In this document: in pieces, positions 17,001 through 24,527 of the stretch
Layout: each line of letters begins with the position of its first letter
How positions within the stretch are numbered: the stretch's first letter is position 1
NCBI RefSeq assembly: GCF_030767025.1
Contig: NZ_JASITE010000002.1
Coordinates: 606,363 to 670,362, forward strand
Length of the DNA: 64,000 nucleotides
From: Nocardia sp. CC227C
GTDB taxonomy: Bacteria; Actinomycetota; Actinomycetes; Mycobacteriales; Mycobacteriaceae
Direction: 5' to 3'
Made by a program: the position numbers and the translations under genes
Notes under the pieces: model-generated
The model's input: the letters and a program-made list of their open reading frames with translations, nothing else
The model's database searches: none
Told to the model about the DNA's origin: nothing

Positions 17001-17470
17001 ATTCCGCCGCAACCGAAACGAGCCGAGGTGCCGAGGGCGGCTCTGATGCGGCGGGCGGATCGGATCCTGCGAGCACCGCTGCGACCGGTGCCGCGGACGC
17101 GGCTGCGCCGAAGCGCACCCGCACGCGTCGAACCAAGGCCGCGGCCGAGGCCGATTCCGCCGCAACCGAAACGGGCCGCAGCGCCGATGATGCCGCGGGT
17201 GCCTCCGCCACGGATACCTCGGACGCGACAGCCGACGCGGCACCGAAGCGCACCCGCACCCGCCGTGCCAAGGCGGATGCCACCGCGGCCGATGCGGGTG
17301 CCGCCACGGCCGAGACAGCGTCCAACGGGTCGGCGGCGACCGATGCGGCCGGGTCCGGCGCTTCCATCGCGGATGGCGCCGCACCCGCTCCGCGGCGGCG
17401 TCGGCGGAAGGCGGAGGAGGGCGAGGTCGTAATGGCCGAGGCCGACACCGCCGTCGCCGCGACGGCCTAG
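14066..17470 (+). CDS. rhlE: DEAD-box RNA helicase RhlE with a very long repetitive C-terminal tail
   Basis: A 1134-residue helicase. The core (about residues 20-400) carries the Q motif (FAIQELTLPLAL), motif I ARTGMGKT, motif Ia PTRELCIQ, motif II DEAD in VLDEADEM, motif III SAT, motif V ATDVAARGIDI and motif VI HRIGRTGRAG. It should unwind RNA in ribosome assembly or mRNA decay. Residues from about 439 are a basic/Ala-Thr tail of some 700 residues with about ten PKRTRTRR-like blocks; mycobacterial RhlE is only about 530 residues. GTG 14066 has AGGA seven bases upstream. A CTG at 14033, in frame and seven bases after GAGGAAGG, may be the true start and would add LSKITVEQEPG. Confidence 0.92.
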   Translation: MADTLLTAELDDTHTAPTFAELGVRSEIVRALDEMGIQRTFAIQELTLPLALAGEDLIGQARTGMGKTFGFGVPLLHRIATTDSGTTPLDGTPRALIIVPTRELCIQVTQDLENASKYLRNQKGPLKVTSIYGGRPYESQIAALRAGVDVVVGTPGRLQDLAEQQHLVLGKVGVLVLDEADEMLDLGFLPDIERILNMVPQQRQTMLFSATMPGPIITLARTFLNRPTHIRAEEANATTITERISQFVYRAHALDKSELVSRILQAETRGATMVFARTKRTAQKVADDLAERGFAVGAVHGDLNQVQREKALKKFREGKIDVLVATDVAARGIDIDDVTHVVNYQCPEDEKTYVHRIGRTGRAGRHGVAVTLVDWDELNRWSGIDSALRLGIPEPVETYSRSPHLYAELGIPEGVTGVIRTRKPERDDDAVVVEREARAPRKRNRRRTRGGQPVDDAATTTTGPDSTTGSSADGTGDAEGDKPGRRRRRRRGRGGSDEAAGTARTTDEAANTDAAEAVSSDNGPSATGSDETRADRPGRRRRRRRGGADRATGTDSGDAAASVTAEGTADHRPDAGDVAAPGSGNADSAVDETAAPNGDTSATNAAVTDATDVSTPAAEAGAAPKRSRTRRAKSTAAESSAANGAAVADAADTAPDATTRGAENGSAAADSVTESATATPSADATATAPKRTRRAKAETAAAGADAPTAAATPAAATPAAATETGATSETAGTAEASDRQAGSAATESTAVSTADDTATAAPKRTRTRRKATAEAGAATTPAAAAATGTDADASGDAGTAAVSPVAADDPAPKRARRKATAEAGAPTRNAATTTGTSAPTEAGAATEPADAGTDGAVAASDADTAAPQRTRTRRTKAATETGTAATEPSSSGTGAEGEPEPEARKRTRRKTAADASAAAAQDGSATTGADTGAADASVAAAAPAGSATADAGTAAEDATGTAAPKRTRARRTKAAAEADSAATETSRGAEGGSDAAGGSDPASTAATGAADAAAPKRTRTRRTKAAAEADSAATETGRSADDAAGASATDTSDATADAAPKRTRTRRAKADATAADAGAATAETASNGSAATDAAGSGASIADGAAPAPRRRRRKAEEGEVVMAEADTAVAATA
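15919..17424 (+). repeat. Degenerate tandem repeats encoding the RhlE tail
   Basis: About ten units of 100-170 bases encode PKR(T/S/A)R(T)RR followed by an Ala/Thr/Asp-rich spacer. Two neighbouring units, near 16977-17022 and 17138-17183, are nearly identical over some 45 bases and encode TKAAAEADSAATET, indicating recent duplication. Two earlier Arg-rich blocks (about 15517-15545 and 15673-15705) encode seven arginines each. Confidence 0.8.
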
Positions 17471-17484
17471 TCGGGCGGATCGGA

Positions 17485-17490
17485 TAGTCT
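17485..17490 (+). promoter_or_regulatory. -10 hexamer for leaderless start at 17498
   Basis: TAGTCT ends seven bases before GTG 17498. It lies between rhlE and the next gene, so that gene has its own promoter despite the 27-base gap. Confidence 0.5.
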
Positions 17491-17497
17491 CGCAGAC

Positions 17498-18727
17498 GTG
17501 CTCGCACCAGAGCGGCGGACGCGCGCCGATATCGTCATCGCCGCCGCGATCGCCGCTCTGGTGGCGATCGCGGCGGTCGTGGTGTGGTGGACCAGCGAGG
17601 CGCGGAGTACCGAATCGGTCACCGCGGACCGCACTCTCACCTCACCGCCCACCCCGGATCGTCCTCCCTCCGGCCTCCGCGAACTCTGGCACGCCCCGGA
17701 TGGGGCGGCGCAGCGCGCGCTGACGGTGGGCGGGGTCGCGGTGACCGCAGACGGCGGCACCGTGACCGGCCGCGATCCCCGCACCGGCGAACAGGTGTGG
17801 ATGTACCGCCGGGATCTGCCCCTGTGCGGGGTGGAGACGCAGTTCGGCATGGTCGTCGCCACCTATCGCGACGATCGCGGGTGCAGCCAGACCACCCAGC
17901 TCTATGGGGAGACCGGTGCGCGGCAGACCGCCCGCTCCAGCTACATGGACGATCGCGTCGAGCTGACGGTGGACGGCACCTATGTGCTGGCGCTCGGCCC
18001 GCGCCGGTTGGAGATGTGGCGCTCGGATCTGGTGCGCACCCTCGAGTACGGGTACGTCGATGCCCCGGTGAACCCGAATACCCAACCTCGTAGCGGATGC
18101 CGATTCCTTTCCGCCGCTTCGAGTTCCAAGAATCTGGCGGTGCTGGAACGCTGTCCGGGCGAGGACGCCGACCGGCTCACCGTACTGAATCCAGCCCCCA
18201 AGGACGCCACGGTGCCGGATGTGCACAGCTCGCACGTGCTCACCGCGCCCGGCGGCGCGGACGAGAACGCTCGCGTGCTGGCGGTCTCCGACACCCGGGT
18301 CGCGCTCTATTTGCCCCGAAGCGGTTCCAGCGAACCACGATTGGCGCTGTTCGACATCTCCGGCAACCCGGTCGCCAACTACCCGCTCCCGGCGGATTTC
18401 ACCGAAGGGGCACGCACGACCCGGATCGGCTCGACCGTCTACGCGTTCACCGGCAACAGCCTGATCGCCTTGAATTCCACCACCCTGACGCCCACCTGGA
18501 TTCTGGAAAGTGTGCTCGGCACACCGGCACTCATGTCGGGCCGACTGCTGGTCCCGGTCACCGACGGCCTCGCCGCCGTCGCACCCGACACCGGCGCGAC
18601 GAGTTCGCTGACTTCCGTGCGGCGCAGCGACTACCACGGCGAACCGATCTCGGTCGCGGTGGTCGGTCCGACCGTTCTGGAGCGTCGCGGCGGACAGCTG
18701 TACGCCCTCGGCGGGGACGCTCCGTAA
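17498..18727 (+). CDS. Rv3212-like membrane-anchored beta-propeller protein
   Basis: A 409-residue protein with a short basic N-terminus and one membrane segment (IVIAAAIAALVAIAAVVVWW, about residues 12-33), followed by an extracellular domain with repeated PQQ/WD-like beta-strand blocks (GRDPRTGEQVWMYRRD, GSTVYAFTGNSLIALNSTTL, GGQLYALGGD at the C-terminus). Three or four cysteines may form disulfides. It matches the mycobacterial Rv3212 type that always follows rhlE and has been linked to cell-wall functions, but no reaction is known. Start GTG 17498 is supported by TAGTCT seven bases upstream. Confidence 0.85.
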   Translation: MLAPERRTRADIVIAAAIAALVAIAAVVVWWTSEARSTESVTADRTLTSPPTPDRPPSGLRELWHAPDGAAQRALTVGGVAVTADGGTVTGRDPRTGEQVWMYRRDLPLCGVETQFGMVVATYRDDRGCSQTTQLYGETGARQTARSSYMDDRVELTVDGTYVLALGPRRLEMWRSDLVRTLEYGYVDAPVNPNTQPRSGCRFLSAASSSKNLAVLERCPGEDADRLTVLNPAPKDATVPDVHSSHVLTAPGGADENARVLAVSDTRVALYLPRSGSSEPRLALFDISGNPVANYPLPADFTEGARTTRIGSTVYAFTGNSLIALNSTTLTPTWILESVLGTPALMSGRLLVPVTDGLAAVAPDTGATSSLTSVRRSDYHGEPISVAVVGPTVLERRGGQLYALGGDAP

Positions 18728-18775
18728 CGCGCCACCGTCCCCCGCGCCCAACGGTCGTCAGGCATGATCGATTTC

Positions 18776-19378
18776 ATGGCCGACAACGAACACCGCCTGG
18801 TCCTGCTGCGGCACGGTGAGACCGAATGGTCACGGGCCCGCAAGCACACCGGCCGCACCGACCTGCCGCTCACCGCCGCCGGGGAGGCACAGGCTCGGAC
18901 GGCCGCCAAGACCCTGGAGGGGCTGGCGCTGCGCGATCCCCTGGTGATCAGCAGCCCCCGGCAGCGGGCCGTGCGCACCGCCGAACTGGCCGGATTCCCC
19001 GCCGACCGCGTCGACGACGACCTGGCCGAATGGGATTACGGCGACTACGAGGGCATCACCACGCCGGAGATCCGGGAACACGACCCCGACTGGACCATCT
19101 GGACCGGTGCCGTTCCCGGCGGCGAGACGGCCGAACGGGTGAGCGCGCGCGCCGACCGCGTCCTGGACCGGGTACGGCCGGAACTGCGCGACCACGATGT
19201 GGTGCTGGTCGGCCACGGCCATTTCTCGCGCGCCCTCATCGCCCGCTGGCTGGACCTCGAGGTGCGGGAGGGCCGCCGGTTCTTCATGTCCACCGCCGGG
19301 GTGAGCGTGCTGGGGCACGATCACGATGCGCGTACGCTGCGGGCGCACAATCTGATCGCACACCTGGACGACCTGTGA
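18776..19378 (+). CDS. Histidine phosphatase (Rv3214-like acid phosphatase)
   Basis: A 200-residue histidine phosphatase. The phosphohistidine motif LLRHGET is near residue 11, the second catalytic histidine is in VLVGHGHFSRA near residue 145, and the acidic partner is in LAEWDYGDYEG. The family was once named phosphoglycerate mutase 2 but the mycobacterial enzyme is a broad acid phosphatase; substrate here is unknown. ATG 18776 is chosen over ATG 18764 because the mycobacterial protein begins the same number of residues before the HR-LLLRHGET block. Ten bases separate it from the acetyltransferase gene, so they probably form an operon. Confidence 0.88.
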   Translation: MADNEHRLVLLRHGETEWSRARKHTGRTDLPLTAAGEAQARTAAKTLEGLALRDPLVISSPRQRAVRTAELAGFPADRVDDDLAEWDYGDYEGITTPEIREHDPDWTIWTGAVPGGETAERVSARADRVLDRVRPELRDHDVVLVGHGHFSRALIARWLDLEVREGRRFFMSTAGVSVLGHDHDARTLRAHNLIAHLDDL

Positions 19379-19388
19379 AAGGGCATCG

Positions 19389-19862
19389 ATGATCCGCCGC
19401 GCCACTCCCGCCGATATCCCCGCTCTGGTGGAGCTGGTGTACGACCTGGCCGAATACGAGCAGGCGCGCGAGGAGTGCCACCTCACCGAGGAACAGTTGC
19501 GGACCGCGCTGTTCGGGCCCGCCGCCGCGCTGTTCGCCCATGTGGCCGAGGGCCCGGAGGGCGTGGTCGGCTGCGCCATCTGGTTCCTGAACTTCTCCAC
19601 CTGGCGGGGCGTGCACGGGATCTACCTGGAGGATCTGTACGTCAAGCCGCAGGCACGTGGGCGCGGTCTCGGCCGGGCGCTGCTGGTGGCGCTCGCGCGG
19701 GAGGCCGCGGAACAGGGGTACGGGCGGGTGGACTGGTCGGTCCTGACCTGGAATACGCCGTCCATCGAGTTCTACGAGTCGCTCGGCGCGGTCGGGCAGA
19801 AGGAGTGGATCGGCTACCGGCTCGAGGGTGACGCGCTGGCCGGTTTGGCCGCCGAATCCTGA
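19389..19862 (+). CDS. GNAT-family N-acetyltransferase (Rv3216-like)
   Basis: A 157-residue GNAT enzyme resembling diamine/spermidine acetyltransferases: IRRATPADIPALVELVYDLAEYE at the N-terminus, the acetyl-CoA pyrophosphate loop QARGRGLGRAL near residue 90, and a C-terminal WNTPSIEFYESLGA block. These enzymes acetylate an amine using acetyl-CoA in the cytosol; polyamine-like substrates are suggested by the SSAT-like end but not proven. AAAGGG lies five bases before ATG 19389. It probably shares a transcript with the upstream phosphatase. Confidence 0.9.
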   Translation: MIRRATPADIPALVELVYDLAEYEQAREECHLTEEQLRTALFGPAAALFAHVAEGPEGVVGCAIWFLNFSTWRGVHGIYLEDLYVKPQARGRGLGRALLVALAREAAEQGYGRVDWSVLTWNTPSIEFYESLGAVGQKEWIGYRLEGDALAGLAAES

Positions 19863-19955
19863 GAAATTCGCACCGGCTCGTCGATTTCGGTTGCCCTCGC
19901 GCGTCGAAGAGGTGGATGGTCCGAACAGCGGACCGCACAACACAGGAGGGGCACC

Positions 19956-20300
19956 ATGCCGAAGTACATGGCACTCATCTTCGACGACGCGCGTTGGGAG
20001 AATCCCGAACCCAGCATGCTGGAGCCGGTGCTGCAACAGCACCATGAGTTCGAGAAGCGCAACAGCGAGGCCGTGTTGGGCGGTGAGGCGCTGGCCTGGC
20101 ACACCACCGCCACCAGTATCCGGCCCGACGGCAGCGGCGGCTTCCTGGTCACCGACGGCCCCTTCGTGGAAACGAAGGAGAACCTGGGCGGCTTCTACCT
20201 GCTCGAAGCCGCCGACCTGGACGCCGCCATCGAGATCGCCAAGCAGATCCCCATACAGCCCGACTGCGGTGTGGAAGTCCGCCCGGTCCTCGACTACTGA
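19956..20300 (+). CDS. YCII/DGPF-domain protein paired with an ECF42 sigma factor
   Basis: A 114-residue YCII-related protein with the family's TDGPF motif (VTDGPFVETKENLGGF, about residues 65-80) and an N-terminal KYMALIFDD strand. AGGAGGGG lies four bases before ATG 19956. DGPF proteins are small ferredoxin-like-fold proteins of unclear function that occur next to ECF42 sigma factors; here the sigma gene starts two bases after this stop. The pair is likely translationally coupled and one regulatory unit. Confidence 0.9.
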   Translation: MPKYMALIFDDARWENPEPSMLEPVLQQHHEFEKRNSEAVLGGEALAWHTTATSIRPDGSGGFLVTDGPFVETKENLGGFYLLEAADLDAAIEIAKQIPIQPDCGVEVRPVLDY

Positions 20301-20302
20301 CC

Positions 20303-21973
20303 GTGGACCCCGCCGACACCGGGCAACCGGACACGGGCTCGGAGGGCGACCGGCACCCGCCCGGTTCGCCCGGTGCCGACGGCCGCGCGGCGGAGTGTCG
20401 CGGGAGCGCGGACACGGGTGACCGCCCCGGCACCGCGAGCGCGGGTGACTCCCGCGATACCGCCGGTGCCGGTAACGCCCGCGACACCACCGGTGCCGGA
20501 GACTCCCGCGACACCACCGGCACCGGAAACTCCCGCGACACCACCGGCGCGGCCGACTTCCACGACATCGCCGGTGCGGAGGGCTTTCCCGGCACAGTGA
20601 ACACGGGTGACCGTCCCGGCACCGCGAATCTCGGTGGCGGTGCGCAATCCGGGCGGGGGCGTCGCCCGGTGGGTGTCGAAACGGACGTGGCGGCGGCGGT
20701 GGCGGAGGCGCATCGGCGCGAGTGGGCGTTCGTGCTGGCGGCGACGGTGCGGGTCACCCGGGATCTGGATCTGGCCGAGGAGTGTGTGCAGGACGCCTAC
20801 GCGCAGGCGCTCACGCGGTGGGCGGACGACGGGATACCCGCGAGACCGGGCGGTTGGCTGACCACCGCCGCCCGGAACCGGGCGTTCGACCTGCTGCGCC
20901 GCCGGTCCACGCTGCTGCGGCGGCTGCCGCTGCTGGTGTCCGACGAGACCGGCGAGGATCCGGCCGAGGCGGCCCTCGCCGCGGCGGAGATCCCCGACGA
21001 CCGCCTGCGCCTCATCTGCACCTGCTGCCATCCGGCGCTGTCGATCGAGGCGCAGGTTGCGTTGACGCTGCGGCTGGTGTGCGGGCTCACCACCGCGGAG
21101 GTGGCGCGGGCCTTCCTGGTCAGCGAGCCGACCATGGCGGCCCGGATCACCCGGGCCAAGAAGAAGATCGCGACGGCGCGCATCCCGTACCGGGTCCCCG
21201 CCCCCGCCGAACTGCCCGAACGCATCGACGCCGTGCTGGCCGTCGTGCACCTGCTGTTCACCACCGGCCACACCGCACCGTCCGGAGACGCCCTGATCCG
21301 CCGCGACCTCGCCGAACGCGCGACCGACGTGGCACGCATGCTCCGCCTGCTGCTGCCCGGCAATGCCGAGGTGGCGGGCCTGCTCGCGCTCATCCTGCTC
21401 ACCGACGCCCGCCGGGAGACCCGGGTGGACGAGTCCGGCGCCATGGTGCCGCTGGCCGACCAGGACCGCACCCGCTGGGACCGCACCCGCATCGCCGAGG
21501 GTCTGGCCCTGGTTCGCGCGGCACTGTCGAGCTCGCCCGACGGCGACACCTCACCCGACCACGCGGAACACCGGGCCGAGCCGCATCCGACACCGCCCGG
21601 CCGCTACGCACTCGAGGCCGCCATCGCCGCCGTGCACGCCGAATCCCCCAGCTACGCGGCCACCGACTGGCGCGACATCCTCGGCCTCTACGACATTCTG
21701 ATCCAACGGTGGCCCTCGCCCGTCGTGGCGCTCAACCGCGCCGTCGCGGTGGGCATGGCCGACGGCCCCCAGGCGGGACTGACGGCCCTCGAACCCCTCA
21801 CCGCCGAACCGCAATTGGCCGCCTACCCGTACCTCCCCGCGGCCCGCGCCCACTTCCTGGCCGAACTCGGCCGCACCGACGCGGCCCGCCTGGCCTACGA
21901 GGAGGCCATCCTGCTCACCGACAACACCCCGCAGCGACGGTATCTCGCGGCCAAGCTGGCGCGGCTGCGCTGA
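20303..21973 (+). CDS. ECF42-type RNA polymerase sigma factor with repeat-bearing N-terminal extension
   Basis: A 556-residue sigma factor. The sigma-2 region (REWAFVLAATVRVTRDLDLAEE) begins near residue 135, sigma-4 (TTAEVARAFLVSEPTMAARITRAKK) near 265, and a roughly 230-residue C-terminal extension with TPR-like ends (YLPAARAHFLAELGRTDAARLAYEEAI) follows, as in ECF42 proteins. The C-terminal domain is thought to replace an anti-sigma factor. Residues 1-122 are unusual: they contain eight 9-residue repeats of the GDSRDTTGA type. Typical family members begin near GTG 20669 (VGVETDVAAAVAEAHR). The frame is open from GTG 20303, two bases after the YCII stop, so the extension may be translated, but either start is possible. 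Confidence 0.87.
   Translation: MDPADTGQPDTGSEGDRHPPGSPGADGRAAECRGSADTGDRPGTASAGDSRDTAGAGNARDTTGAGDSRDTTGTGNSRDTTGAADFHDIAGAEGFPGTVNTGDRPGTANLGGGAQSGRGRRPVGVETDVAAAVAEAHRREWAFVLAATVRVTRDLDLAEECVQDAYAQALTRWADDGIPARPGGWLTTAARNRAFDLLRRRSTLLRRLPLLVSDETGEDPAEAALAAAEIPDDRLRLICTCCHPALSIEAQVALTLRLVCGLTTAEVARAFLVSEPTMAARITRAKKKIATARIPYRVPAPAELPERIDAVLAVVHLLFTTGHTAPSGDALIRRDLAERATDVARMLRLLLPGNAEVAGLLALILLTDARRETRVDESGAMVPLADQDRTRWDRTRIAEGLALVRAALSSSPDGDTSPDHAEHRAEPHPTPPGRYALEAAIAAVHAESPSYAATDWRDILGLYDILIQRWPSPVVALNRAVAVGMADGPQAGLTALEPLTAEPQLAAYPYLPAARAHFLAELGRTDAARLAYEEAILLTDNTPQRRYLAAKLARLR
20417..20632 (+). repeat. Eight tandem 27-bp units inside the sigma factor gene
   Basis: Units of 27 bases start at 20417, 20444, 20471, 20498, 20525, 20552, 20579 and 20606. 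The four from 20444 to 20551 are nearly identical and encode GDSRDTAGA, GNARDTTGA, GDSRDTTGT and GNSRDTTGA; the outer units are diverged. The unit is a multiple of three, so copy changes keep the frame. Confidence 0.9.
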
Positions 21974-21977
21974 GCCA

Positions 21978-22170
21978 CGGCAGCTGCTCCGAGCCCGACG
22001 GCCGCGTCAAGCCCCGGCCGCGCCTGGCCCCGACGGCGCTGATCCCCGGCGGCCGCGTTAAACCCCGGGCCGTGCCGAGCCCGGCAGCTGCTCCGAGCCC
22101 GAACGCCGCGTCAAGCCGCGGCCGCGCCTGGCCCGGCGGCGCTGATCCCGGCGGCCGCGCTAAGCCCCGG
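21978..22170. repeat. Imperfect direct duplication of about 90 bp at the 3' end of the DinB-like gene
   Basis: Copy 1 (21978-22069) and copy 2 (22082-22170) share long matches, including CGGCAGCTGCTCCGAGCCCG at each left end. Copy 2 runs into the last codons of the DinB-like reading on the reverse strand. No transposase or target duplication is visible. Confidence 0.75.
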
Positions 22171-22684
22171 CTGCCGCGCGCAGCAGCCGCAGCTGTCCGA
22201 TCTCCGCCGCGTTCTTCATGAGTTCGGCGTTCACCCAGGCGATGGTGTGCGCCAGCGTCTTCTCCGGATCGTCGCCCCAGGGGAAGCGCGCCGGTGCGTC
22301 CAGGTCGGCCGCATCGGCGCGGTCCAGCAGTTCCGCCCAGTCGGTGCGCAATCCGCGCAGCCACTCCACCGCCGCTTCCGGCCCCGGCTAGGTGATCTCG
22401 GTCCGCTCGCGCGGTGTGCGCCCGTGCGCATGATCCAGCGCTGTCGACCACCACCAGCCGATATGCCAGGTGAGCCAGGCGATGGTGGGCACCGGGATCG
22501 GATCGGGTTCGGTGTCGGCCCAGTCCGGGATCCACTGTCCGGCGCCGTCGCGCCGCACCGTCCAGCACAGCGGTGCGGGCTCCCAGCGATGGTCGTCGGG
22601 CCGCAGCAGCTCGCGGTGGTGGTCGAACAGCGCCCAGGTCAGGTCGAACTGCCAGCGCAGCAGTTCACGTCGTGCGTCGGACAT
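22160..22684 (-). pseudogene. DinB-family protein interrupted by a single amber codon
   Basis: The reverse strand encodes one DinB/DUF664-like helical-bundle protein of about 174 codons broken by a TAG at 22390-22388. Residues before it (RRELLRWQFDLTWAL, then IAWLTWHIGWWWS near residue 75) and after it (VEWLRGLRTDWAELLD, then TIAWVNAELMKNAAEIGQLR) are in the same frame and together make a complete family member. Related proteins usually have tryptophan at this position, so a single TGG-to-TAG change explains the stop. The three DinB metal histidines appear partly present (TWHIGW and DHAHG). Either the gene is freshly inactivated, the codon is read through, or the base is an assembly error. 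Confidence 0.8.
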
Positions 22685-22813
22685 CGGGCGAGCATCGCAG
22701 AACGACGTCCGTCGAGCACGTGGTTATTCGGAGTAGCCCAAACTACTGGACAAGCGACCAAAAGCCGTCTGCGTGGCGATCAGAGGCCATTTCGGCCCGT
22801 CCGGGAGCGGCCG

Positions 22814-23245
22814 CTACTCCGAGAGGTCGTAGCCCGCCGCCATCCAGCGGGTGGAGGCCGGGGCGAACAGGGCCGCCAAGGCGGCGACGGTGACCAGGGC
22901 CAAGGGGACGCCGAGTTCGGGGCGGTCGGAGGTGAACATGTAGTAGGCGACGCCGAGCAGCAGCAATTGGGTGAGGACGGCGATGGCGCGGCCCCAGCGT
23001 TTGCCGCGCAGCAGGCCGACACCGGCCGCGAACACCGCGCCGCCGACGATCGCGGCGTACGCCGCGGTCAGGTAGCTGTTGCCGGAGTTCTGCGCCGAGC
23101 CGTCGATGCCCGCCACCACCAGCGCGACCATGGCCACCAGGCCCAATGCGCCCTCCAGGGTCACCAGCGCGCCCGCCACCCGCACCGTCATCGGCACGAC
23201 ATCGGTCGCGCCCGCGTTCTCCGCACCGGAGTTCTGCTCAGCCAC
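22814..23245 (-). CDS. Four-helix integral membrane protein (Rv3217c-like)
   Basis: A 143-residue protein with a polar N-terminus and four hydrophobic segments (about residues 23-45, 60-80, 88-105 and 112-130). It matches the small conserved membrane protein that precedes the lipid-kinase gene in mycobacteria; function unknown. GTG 23245 lies six bases after TAGGCT, so the message is probably leaderless. It is divergent from the kinase gene (83 bases between starts). Confidence 0.82.
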   Translation of the reverse strand: MAEQNSGAENAGATDVVPMTVRVAGALVTLEGALGLVAMVALVVAGIDGSAQNSGNSYLTAAYAAIVGGAVFAAGVGLLRGKRWGRAIAVLTQLLLLGVAYYMFTSDRPELGVPLALVTVAALAALFAPASTRWMAAGYDLSE

Positions 23246-23328
23246 CCGCCCAGCCTAACGACCGGGATCATCCCGGTACGAGGCATGCGGGCGGTTCGCA
23301 CATCGGTTCGCTCAGTAGGCTCCTCAGC
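23246..23328. promoter_or_regulatory. Divergent leaderless promoters of the membrane protein and lipid kinase genes
   Basis: TAGGCT on the reverse strand (23257-23252) lies six bases before GTG 23245. TAGGCT on the forward strand (23316-23321) lies seven bases before GTG 23329. The two -10 elements are identical. Confidence 0.55.
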
Positions 23329-24270
23329 GTGCGGACGCTGTTGATCGTGAACCCCAATGCCACCTCCACGACCCCCGAGACCCGCGATCTGCTCGCCCAC
23401 GCACTGGAGAGCCGCACCCAGCTGACCGTGGTGCACACCGAACGCCGGGGGCATGCGGCGGAGCTGGCGCAGTGGGCCGCCGATATCGAGATGGATCTCA
23501 TCGTGGTGCACGGCGGCGACGGCACGGTCAACGAGACGATCAACGGGTTCCTGCCGCTGCCGGGAGCCGCGAACCAGCGCGAGCGGCTGCCGCGGCTGGG
23601 GATCATTCCGGGCGGTTCCGCGAATGTCTTCGCCCGTGCCCTGGGGATCGATCCGGATCCGGTGCGTGCCACCAACCAGCTGATCGATCTGCTCAGCGTG
23701 CACAAGGACCGGCGTATCGGTCTGGGCGTCGCCGACGACCGCTGGTTCATTTTCAGCGCCGGTGTCGGACTCGACGCCGATGTCTGCGAGGCCATTGACG
23801 CCAAGCGCGCCAACGGACATGCCGCTACGCCGGGCCGCTATCTGCGAACCACGGTCAAACAGTTCTTCAAGGCCAAGCGACGCGATCCCATGGTGCGCGT
23901 GGAGATTCCAGGTCACGAACCGGTCACGGAAGTGCATTACGCATTCGTGACCAATGCGAGCCCGTGGACCTACCTGAACAACACACCGGTGCGAACCAAC
24001 CCGGGCACCTCCTTCGAAACCGGCCTCGGGGTGTTTGCCATGCGCACCATGCGCCTGCTGCCGACCCTCGGCATCGCTCGGCAGTTGCTGGCCCCCAATG
24101 GAAACCCCAAGGGGGACAAATTGTTTCGCGTGGACGACAGCCCCTCGGTGCGGGTCGAGGCGAGCGAGCCGATCGGTTTGCAAATCGATGGTGACTTCAT
24201 CGGCCGACGCAACATGGTGAATTTCACAGCGGTGCCCGATGTACTGGAAGTCGTCGCGCCGCAGCCGTAG
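23329..24270 (+). CDS. Diacylglycerol kinase-family lipid kinase (Rv3218-like)
   Basis: A 313-residue DAGK_cat protein. It starts RTLLIVNPNATSTTPETRDL, has the nucleotide-binding VVHGGDGTVNETINGF loop near residue 60, and IIPGGSANVFARALG near residue 90; the C-terminal half is the beta-sandwich of YegS/DgkB-type kinases (FETGLGVFAMRTMRLLPTL). It should phosphorylate diacylglycerol or a related lipid at the membrane surface. GTG 23329 is chosen because TAGGCT ends seven bases upstream and mycobacterial homologues begin at the same MRT(V/L)LIVNP block. It is followed, after 257 bases, by whiB1. Confidence 0.88.
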   Translation: MRTLLIVNPNATSTTPETRDLLAHALESRTQLTVVHTERRGHAAELAQWAADIEMDLIVVHGGDGTVNETINGFLPLPGAANQRERLPRLGIIPGGSANVFARALGIDPDPVRATNQLIDLLSVHKDRRIGLGVADDRWFIFSAGVGLDADVCEAIDAKRANGHAATPGRYLRTTVKQFFKAKRRDPMVRVEIPGHEPVTEVHYAFVTNASPWTYLNNTPVRTNPGTSFETGLGVFAMRTMRLLPTLGIARQLLAPNGNPKGDKLFRVDDSPSVRVEASEPIGLQIDGDFIGRRNMVNFTAVPDVLEVVAPQP

Positions 24271-24401
24271 TCGACCCGACACACCTGAGAAACATCGCCG
24301 TTGGGCTGCGAAAACCCGAACGAGCGAGTACAAATGATCAGGCAGACCCTCGATGTAGGGGTCTTACAGCGTGAGCTTCCCCACGGTGCACCACACATCT
24401 C

Positions 24402-24433
24402 TTGACATCTACGGTGTTCGTGAAAGCATTCAC
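24402..24433 (+). promoter_or_regulatory. whiB1 promoter -35 and CRP-like dyad
   Basis: TTGACA (24402-24407) is a canonical -35. Downstream, GTGA (24420-24423) and TCAC (24430-24433) are separated by six bases, the core of the CRP site TGTGA-N6-TCACA, with flanks C and A. In M. tuberculosis whiB1 is known to be controlled by the CRP protein Rv3676, so conservation of the site is plausible. It overlaps where the -10 should lie (24425-24430). Confidence 0.5.
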
Positions 24434-24527
24434 AAGCAACCGTGCGGAAACATTCGAGTCGCACAAGTGAACGGACCACAAACCCGAAGGGCAGCGTCTG
24501 CGCATGCCCTAGCAAAGGAGCAGAGGA

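Noticed and set aside
20417..20632. Possible CRISPR array
   Set aside because: The 27-bp units are contiguous with no unique spacers and stay in the sigma factor reading frame, so they are coding tandem repeats.
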